This document shows positions 55,888-61,446 of a DNA stretch of 61,446 nucleotides, piece by piece. The stretch is from Nostoc sp. CHAB 5834 (GTDB taxonomy: Bacteria > Cyanobacteriota > Cyanobacteriia > Cyanobacteriales > Nostocaceae). Location of the stretch: assembly GCA_020829485.1 (NCBI GenBank), contig JAIVFU010000039.1, forward strand, positions 1-61,446. Reading direction: 5' to 3'. The number at the start of each line of letters is the position of its first letter. The first letter of the stretch is position 1. The notes under the pieces are model-generated. The model made no database searches, was not told where the DNA came from, and saw only the letters and a list, made by a program, of their open reading frames with translations. Position numbers and translations under genes: made by a program.

Positions 55888-56196
55888 TTTGGTAAGCTTT
55901 ATGCAAGATAATAGTAATTAACTAATGGAACATGGCAACTGAAAGCTGAATTTTTACCAAAGGAGGGGCAATTTGGCATTAGTCTCAATTTTTCATACTT
56001 ATTGTGCAAGTATCTATATATCTCTAGCTAGATTTATTCTCTATCTAAATGTTAAAAAACATGAGATTTCTTCTTTCTATCGGTGGATGCAGACTGGTTG
56101 AAATATCATCTATCTTTGGTATGGGAAAATAAAAAGATAGCGCTTACAAAAAGTAATACTTTGAAAGATGCAAACAGCATAAGAGCGAGTGTAGCG

Positions 56197-56922
56197 ATGA
56201 ATGAAATTAGCATTATTTTAATTGAAGATCATGACTTAACGCGAATGGGGCTACGAGCAGCATTACAGTCTCACAGCGCATTGAAAGTAATTGGTGAAGC
56301 CGCAAATGCTACCCAAGGACTAAAACTTTTGGAAACGGCAAAGCCAGATGTAGCTGTTGTAGATATCGGTTTGCCTGATATGGATGGCATTGAACTCACC
56401 CGTAAATTCAAACGCCACCAAGCTGAAACTGGGCAGACGGGAACTAAGATTTTGATCCTGACAATGGATCACACAGAGGATGCTGTACTTGCAGCCTTCG
56501 CGGCGGGTGCTGATTCTTATTACATGAAAGAAACAAGCATCAGTAAATTAACTGAGGCTATCCAAGCAACTCACGGCGGTAATTCTTGGATTGATCCGGC
56601 AATTGCCAACGTGGTATTGCGGAAAATGCGGCAAGGTATTCCTGGAGAGAGCCAAGGTTCTGATAAAACACCGAAGACTGTAAAAATTGAGGCGTTAGCG
56701 TCAGAATACGAGCAAGTTTTGGAAACATACCCCTTGACTCAACGGGAACTAGAAATCCTGGAGTTGATTGTAGCTGGGTGTAGCAATGGGCAAATTGCCG
56801 AAAAACTTTACATTACAGTTGGTACTGTGAAGACCCATGTTCGTAATATTCTAAATAAACTATGTGCTGATGACCGAACCCAAGCTGCTGTTAGGGCGCT
56901 ACGTTCTGGGTTGGTAGCATAA
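56197..56922 (+). CDS. LuxR/NarL-type response regulator
   Basis: 241 residues from ATG 56197; an open frame extends upstream to 56083 but adds no conserved residues. Receiver: LIEDHDLTRMGL, VAVVDIGLPDMDG (phospho-Asp), LTMD, MKETS. C-terminal HTH: LTQRELEILELIVAGCSNG, IAEKLYITVGTVKTHV. A DNA-binding transcription factor activated by phosphorylation. The neighbouring kinase relic on the opposite strand may have been its partner. The live REC-kinases nearby are alternatives. Confidence 0.92.
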   Translation: MNEISIILIEDHDLTRMGLRAALQSHSALKVIGEAANATQGLKLLETAKPDVAVVDIGLPDMDGIELTRKFKRHQAETGQTGTKILILTMDHTEDAVLAAFAAGADSYYMKETSISKLTEAIQATHGGNSWIDPAIANVVLRKMRQGIPGESQGSDKTPKTVKIEALASEYEQVLETYPLTQRELEILELIVAGCSNGQIAEKLYITVGTVKTHVRNILNKLCADDRTQAAVRALRSGLVA

Positions 56923-56934
56923 GGGATTGGAGAT

Positions 56935-57075
56935 GAGGGAGCAGGGGTAGATGAGGGAGATGAAGAGATAAGGGACAAGGGGACAAGGAGAATAACTATT
57001 CCAATGCCCATGCCCACTTGCCCTGAGCGACTCGTGCCGAGCATCTCGACTTCGCTCGATGGAACCGGAGCCGAG
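56935..57075. repeat. heptamer run and palindromic repeat
   Basis: GATGAGG-type units at 56935-56990 followed by a dispersed repeat with GAGCATCTCGACTTCGCTCG and GAGGTAAGCCGAAGGG, between two convergent genes. Confidence 0.6.
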
Positions 57076-57096
57076 GTAAGCCGAAGGGATGCCCAA

Positions 57097-58458
57097 TCAA
57101 AATCGTTCCTGTAAACATTCAGCAATGCGTAGTGCGGCTCCGGGTTTCCCCATGCGTCGCATACCATTTTCGGCAATAATTTGCAAAATATCAGGATCTT
57201 TGAATAGAGACTGTACAACCTTCGCAACTTCTGCTGGCTCCTGGACTAAAATCAAAGATGAGCCTAAAAGACGACTTTGAGCTTCAGCAAAGGCAGGGTT
57301 ATATTGAGGCCCATTACCGGGAATCGCGATCGCAGGTTTTCCTAAACCGATAAACTGTTCTGTGGCTGTACCTGCCATAGCGATCGCTATATCTCCCAAA
57401 TGTAAGCAATCATTATAGGCTTGTTGTGTTAGCAGTAGATATGCATTTCTTTGTTTAAATGTCAAGATATTTGGATCAGCAATTTGGATAGGACATGCTG
57501 ATTCAGTGCGCCAGCCTTGGGATTGCACACTTTGGGATAAAATATGAGAGTCTAAACCCGGAGCGATCGCACCTAAAAACACCACTGTTTTAGAAGTATA
57601 GAAAATCGAATCTCGCTCCTGGAAACTTGCCATCAACGCAGATACGGCAATCAGAATTTTTTCCCAGTTGGCGTATGCCTCTGGCGGACGGGAACCAGGA
57701 AGAAGAGTCACCATTAAAGGCCGAACTATCTCTTGTTGTTGGCTATCCTGACTATAAAATTGTTGGCGTGAAAAGGTCGGTTGCAGACTATCCATCATCG
57801 GATTACCCAAATTAAAAGCTGGAATTGGCCATTGTTTTAATGTTTCCGTCGTCAGTGCATCTCTAGGGAACACCGCCTTACAACGGCGACGACTCATCAA
57901 CCAGCGTTCCCAAGGATGGTAGACTGAACCGGAAAAGTTTTCCCAACGCGCATCTTTGGATTTCCGTGGTAATAATCCAGCTTCATCCTGCACATAATAT
58001 TCAGATTTTGCCGTACCCACAAAAGCATAATTAGCGCCACTGAAAGTTGCAAACAATAGTGGAACAATATCTCCCACAGCTAAAATCGCTCTTTTATTAC
58101 CTAATTTTTTTTGAGAACTCACCCAACGGCGAATAGCTTTAATCTGGCTGAGGGTAAGTTGTAATAAACCACCGCGTACATCCCGCGCTAATTGGCGGTT
58201 ATCCATATAAATAAAGCCGCCAGAAGGCATAGTGCGGACTGAACCTATGAGGGGGATATCCAACTGTTGGTAAGCACGTCCTTCACCCACCAGAGGTAAA
58301 GCAAAGATTTCTGGTGGGTTTGATTGTCGTTGGAGTTCTTGCAAAATCCGAACTGCAATCACATCTTCTCCATGACCATTACTTAATACAAGTAAGCGTA
58401 AAGGAGAAGTTGCAGCTTGAGAGTTAGAAGCTAGAGATAACCGAGATACATTACTCAT
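57097..58458 (-). CDS. LpxB-related glycosyltransferase
   Basis: 453 residues from ATG 58458. Resembles lipid-A-disaccharide synthase-like proteins of cyanobacteria (GT-B fold): LLVLSNGHGEDVIAVRIL at the start, ILAVGDIVPLLFA, GNPMMDSL, LLPGSRPPEA, and the acceptor-site segment IAMAGTATEQFIGLGKPAIAI. Canonical LpxB activity is uncertain. A longer frame back to 58656 would overlap the divergent bamA gene and shows no conserved residues, so I reject it. Confidence 0.88.
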   Translation of the reverse strand: MSNVSRLSLASNSQAATSPLRLLVLSNGHGEDVIAVRILQELQRQSNPPEIFALPLVGEGRAYQQLDIPLIGSVRTMPSGGFIYMDNRQLARDVRGGLLQLTLSQIKAIRRWVSSQKKLGNKRAILAVGDIVPLLFATFSGANYAFVGTAKSEYYVQDEAGLLPRKSKDARWENFSGSVYHPWERWLMSRRRCKAVFPRDALTTETLKQWPIPAFNLGNPMMDSLQPTFSRQQFYSQDSQQQEIVRPLMVTLLPGSRPPEAYANWEKILIAVSALMASFQERDSIFYTSKTVVFLGAIAPGLDSHILSQSVQSQGWRTESACPIQIADPNILTFKQRNAYLLLTQQAYNDCLHLGDIAIAMAGTATEQFIGLGKPAIAIPGNGPQYNPAFAEAQSRLLGSSLILVQEPAEVAKVVQSLFKDPDILQIIAENGMRRMGKPGAALRIAECLQERF

Positions 58459-58597
58459 AAGAAACAAAATATCAAAATTAACTGTCTGTTGGGGTAAGAG
58501 GTATAAATAGGGAAATTGGCGAAGAAGCTGGAAGTTAGTATTATCCCTATTCGCTAGCGTCTCTACAACTAACTCCCAGTTAATTAGGTTAAATATT

Positions 58598-60667
58598 ATG
58601 CGAGTTTCTGCTAGTGCAATTTTTACTTTAGCTACTTTAACTGCTGCCAATGTCACTCAGCAAGCAACGGCTGCACCTACTAAAACCGTTACTCCAACTG
58701 CAAAAGCTGGTAACTTGGTGGTGCAAATCATTGAAGACACTCCCGCACGGATAGAGACAATTGCTTCCCCAGAAACTATAGTTGCACAACAATTTTCCCA
58801 AAATCCCGTCGCCGTGCAAACAGGTGCAAACAAAAATTCCACAGTAATTTTAAATTCAGCACAAAAGTTAAATTCCCAAGTCATCTTCCCTATTTCCCCC
58901 ACCCCCTCATCTCCCAAAACCCCAAATACTGGAAGCAATTTAGTAGTCACAGCTACTGATGTCCAGGTAGTGGGAGCCAATCAAGAATTGCAGCAAATCA
59001 TTCGCAAAGTAATTAAAACCCAAGCGGGTGGAGAAACCAGTCAAAGCCAACTACAAAAAGATGTAGCTGCAATTTTGGATACAGGTTTATTTAGCAATGT
59101 CAGTGTGAATAGCTTTAGCACACAGGCTGGATTGAATGTAGTTTATCAAGTACAACCGATGATTGTGCAATCGCTGCAACTATCTGGCGCTAAAGTACTC
59201 ACCTACCAAGTAGCCCAACAACAATTGCAATCTCAAATTGGAACCGCCATCAGTCCTGCTGGACTCCAGCAAGCAGTAGCACAAATTAACAAATGGTACG
59301 CCGACAATGGTTATAATTTGGCACGAGTGTTATCAATTAAACCCAGTTCTCAAGGTATTCTTACTGTGAATGTCGCTGAAGGCTTGGTGAGTGATATCAA
59401 GTTTCGCTTTGTTAACGACGAGGGTAAAACCGTTGATAGCAAAGGCAATCCTGTGGGAGGACGCACCAAACCCGATTTCCTGCAACAGCAACTCAAGCTA
59501 AAACCTGGTCAAATCTTCCAAGAAAATGTCGTAAAGCAAGACATACAACAGCTATATCGTACTGGTTTATTTGAGACTGTGAATGTTGCCTTAGAAGGAG
59601 ATGCGACAAAACTAGATTTAGTCTACCAACTCAAAGAAACTGGGGCGCGTGGTGTTAACTTGGGTGGTAGTTATAATGCCGATCAGGGATTAATAGGCAC
59701 AATCAGCTATCAAGATCAGAATGTCGGTGGTGTTAATGATACTTTAGGTGTGAATGTTGGTCTAAGTAGCCGAGACTTGCAGTTTAATAGCAAATTTATC
59801 AGTCCCTATCGGATAACTAACCCCGATCGCTTGGGGTACACTGTGAATGGTTTTCGTAGTCAGGAACTTTCGGAAACTTTTGATGACAAGATTAAGCTAG
59901 CTAACGGCGACAAAGTTCGAGAAGGTCAAATTGGCGGTAGTGTCAGCTTACAGCGACCAATTGATGACTGGAATACCTCATTAGGATTAAACTATACCCG
60001 AACTAGTATTCGCGATCGCCAAGGTAATATTACCCCAACCGATGCTCAAGGCAATCCCCTATCTGCGAGTGGAACTGGTGTTGATGACCTAACTACCGTA
60101 GCCTTCACCGCCACCAAAGACCAACGAGATAATGCCCTCAATCCAACTCAAGGTTCCGTTCTGAGTTTGAGTACAGAACAATCTGTGCCCATCGGTCAAG
60201 GAAATATTTCCCTAAATCGCCTCAAAGCCAATTACAGCCAATATTTACCAGTGCAATTATTTAACACCAAACAACCACAAGTATTTGCGGTGAATCTGCA
60301 AGCTGGTACCGTCCTTGGTAATTTACCGCCCTACGAAAGCTTTAACTTGGGTGGTTCCAACTCAGTACGCGGTTACGATTCTGGAGATGTAGGGAGTGGT
60401 CGCAGTTATGTGTTAGCTTCTGCAGAATATCGCTTCCCCGTCTTACCAATAGTAGGAGGTGTATTATTTGCCGATTTTGCCTCAGACTTAGGCTCCGGTG
60501 ATACTGTATTAGGAGATCCAGCAGGTGTGCGGGGCAAAGCAGGTTATGGTTTTGGTTATGGGGCTGGAGTGCGCTTAAATTCACCACTAGGCTTAATTCG
60601 GGCTGACTATGGCATTAATGACCAAGGAGAAAGCAAAGTGCATCTAGGCATCGGTCAGCGATTTTAA
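58598..60667 (+). CDS. bamA: outer-membrane assembly factor BamA/Omp85
   Basis: 689 residues. A signal peptide (about 1-25), a low-complexity Pro/Thr/Ser linker, three POTRA domains (about 120-360, for example ILDTGLFSNVSV and LYRTGLFETVNV), then a 16-strand barrel with the lid-loop motif SNSVRGYDSG and a final strand ending in Phe (VHLGIGQRF). Inserts outer-membrane beta-barrel proteins. Three POTRA domains are usual in cyanobacteria, whereas proteobacteria have five. Divergent from the LpxB-like gene across a 139-bp promoter region. Confidence 0.94.
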   Translation: MRVSASAIFTLATLTAANVTQQATAAPTKTVTPTAKAGNLVVQIIEDTPARIETIASPETIVAQQFSQNPVAVQTGANKNSTVILNSAQKLNSQVIFPISPTPSSPKTPNTGSNLVVTATDVQVVGANQELQQIIRKVIKTQAGGETSQSQLQKDVAAILDTGLFSNVSVNSFSTQAGLNVVYQVQPMIVQSLQLSGAKVLTYQVAQQQLQSQIGTAISPAGLQQAVAQINKWYADNGYNLARVLSIKPSSQGILTVNVAEGLVSDIKFRFVNDEGKTVDSKGNPVGGRTKPDFLQQQLKLKPGQIFQENVVKQDIQQLYRTGLFETVNVALEGDATKLDLVYQLKETGARGVNLGGSYNADQGLIGTISYQDQNVGGVNDTLGVNVGLSSRDLQFNSKFISPYRITNPDRLGYTVNGFRSQELSETFDDKIKLANGDKVREGQIGGSVSLQRPIDDWNTSLGLNYTRTSIRDRQGNITPTDAQGNPLSASGTGVDDLTTVAFTATKDQRDNALNPTQGSVLSLSTEQSVPIGQGNISLNRLKANYSQYLPVQLFNTKQPQVFAVNLQAGTVLGNLPPYESFNLGGSNSVRGYDSGDVGSGRSYVLASAEYRFPVLPIVGGVLFADFASDLGSGDTVLGDPAGVRGKAGYGFGYGAGVRLNSPLGLIRADYGINDQGESKVHLGIGQRF

Positions 60668-61246
60668 GAAAGTGAGCATTCATGTCAATTGTATTAAATT
60701 CATGCCTACTGATTGCTGATTGAAAGTACCCAATTTATCCAAATAAACTCGTTGCACTTGGTCACTTTTCAAAAATAATCGATGAAAATATCCGAAATAT
60801 GCTGATTATTAACTTACTAAAAATTACAAAATTGCTCTTTGGCATTGTAGCAAGTAGCGTGTTAGTTATCATATCAAAGGCTTGGAAAACAAATTGAGCT
60901 TGTTTCCTAAGCTATTACGCTTTTAAATTACATAGTCACTTCCTAAGTTCGTTGACCGCTGATGGTTAACTGTCAACTGTCAACAGTCAACAACCAACAC
61001 AAAAAGATGTGCAAGTTAAATGCGCGACAGCTTACTTCAGGATTTCTTGACTCTCGCGTTATCCTATAAAGATAAAACTGTTGTGTTCATGGGGAGGTCT
61101 TTCTTACTTGGATTCCAACAACTAAATCATCCCGTAAGATAGACAGGCAAAAACCCTGCCCCATATCAAAAATATGGGAAAATCTTTTAGGAATCCCTCA
61201 AGACTCAGAACTCGCTACTTATCTGCTCACTCAGGACTCAGGATTT
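60668..61246. other. intergenic region with heptamers
   Basis: 579 bases with a TGTCAAC heptamer run (about 60965-60993). CCCCATATC/AATATGGGA pairs near 61161-61181. No gene is seen. Confidence 0.5.
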
Positions 61247-61322
61247 ATGTTAGCAGGCACAATTTTGCAGGATGGAAAATATACCCTAATTCAAGAAATA
61301 GGGCGGGGTGGCTTTGGCATTA
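61247..61322 (+). pseudogene. Ser/Thr protein kinase gene, 5' fragment
   Basis: The ATG at 61247 opens MLAGTILQDGKYTLIQEIG, then RGGFGI, the glycine-rich loop of a cyanobacterial Hanks-type kinase. Homology stops at a TA after the codon for Ile, where a different sequence begins. The rest may resume beyond the window. Confidence 0.75.
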
Positions 61323-61446
61323 AGTAGGTCGGCAGGAAAAAACGAAACTATGTAACAATAAATAAATACGGAGAATATATCTACCGAGGTAACAAAAAAT
61401 ATGGGCGCTCGTTTGAGGGTATTTCTGACTAAAGAGGAAAACAAAA
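61323..61446 (+). mobile_element. start of an IS630-type insertion sequence
   Basis: Begins AGTAGGTCGGCAGG directly after the TA that ends the kinase fragment. From 61401 a frame MGARLRVFLTKEENK runs off the window; I recognise this as the usual N-terminus of IS630-family transposases of cyanobacteria. TA-targeted insertion fits that family. The right end is outside the window. Confidence 0.65.
61401..61446 (+). CDS. IS630-type transposase, N-terminus only
   Basis: Fifteen codons of an IS630-like transposase (MGARLRVFLTKEENK). The catalytic DDE residues would lie beyond the window. Called from remembered similarity only. Confidence 0.6.
   Translation, partial: MGARLRVFLTKEENK

Noticed and set aside
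1..61446. tRNA, rRNA and riboswitch genes
   Set aside because: I looked through the intergenic stretches and saw no cloverleaf or conserved riboswitch core; a covariance-model scan would be needed to exclude small RNAs.

Overview
The window looks like chromosomal DNA of a filamentous, heterocyst-type (Nostoc-like) cyanobacterium. The evidence is many HIP1 octamers (GCGATCGC), a psaM photosystem I gene, a cyanobacterial BamA/Omp85, PEP-CTERM and STAND-WD40 proteins, dense multidomain sensor kinases, and abundant heptamer arrays (runs built on AGTCATT, AGTCATC or GGGAGTA) with MITE-like elements. All names come from reading the translations by eye; no database was searched.

Layout. 1-6.2 kb: a minus-strand signalling operon (large hybrid kinase, REC-GGDEF-EAL regulator) followed by a decayed REC-histidine kinase. 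6.7-15 kb: housekeeping genes (MOSC protein, lepB, pyrC, tsaE, yvcK, ruvC) with a patatin phospholipase. 15-17 kb: a repeat field with gene relics, then a NADAR protein. 17-23 kb: a GAF-rich, possibly bilin-binding sensor kinase, a TIR-like-fold candidate, a PhnD-like lipoprotein and a divergent sensor gene broken by a MITE. 23.8-26.2 kb: a small protein plus MltA and a conserved cyanobacterial protein. 26.5-31 kb: a HAD relic, then a tightly coupled ThDP enzyme/KASIII-like pair and a PEP-CTERM GDSL hydrolase. 31-34.5 kb: a 14-repeat WD40 STAND protein. 34.9-36.3 kb: two convergent small ribbon-helix-helix genes and repeats. 36.8-45.6 kb: fatty-acid-hydroxylase-like, phosphotransacetylase-like, SLOG/DprA-like, MAPEG, YajQ, GST, TPR, psaM and ribulokinase-like genes. 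46.6-51.9 kb: ppx, ubiA, a DsbA-like protein, and a TetR/thioesterase pair. 52-57 kb: two REC-kinases in an operon, a PAS-kinase relic and a LuxR-type response regulator. 57-60.7 kb: an LpxB-like glycosyltransferase divergent from bamA. The window ends with a Ser/Thr kinase start interrupted by what looks like an IS630-type element.

The most notable points are: (a) a MITE nested inside another MITE, with a 10-bp target duplication and an empty-site copy elsewhere in the window; (b) a 125-bp TA-flanked MITE present three times, one copy breaking a DUF3365-type sensor gene so that precise removal restores the frame; (c) an in-frame 87-residue repeat-derived insertion in a receiver domain; (d) psaM with a tandemly duplicated 5' end; (e) a receiver whose phospho-acceptor Asp is Gly; (f) a ThDP-enzyme/KASIII-like two-gene cassette whose synthase has Asn where the catalytic His is expected. 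The cassette is the best candidate here for an uncharacterised pathway.
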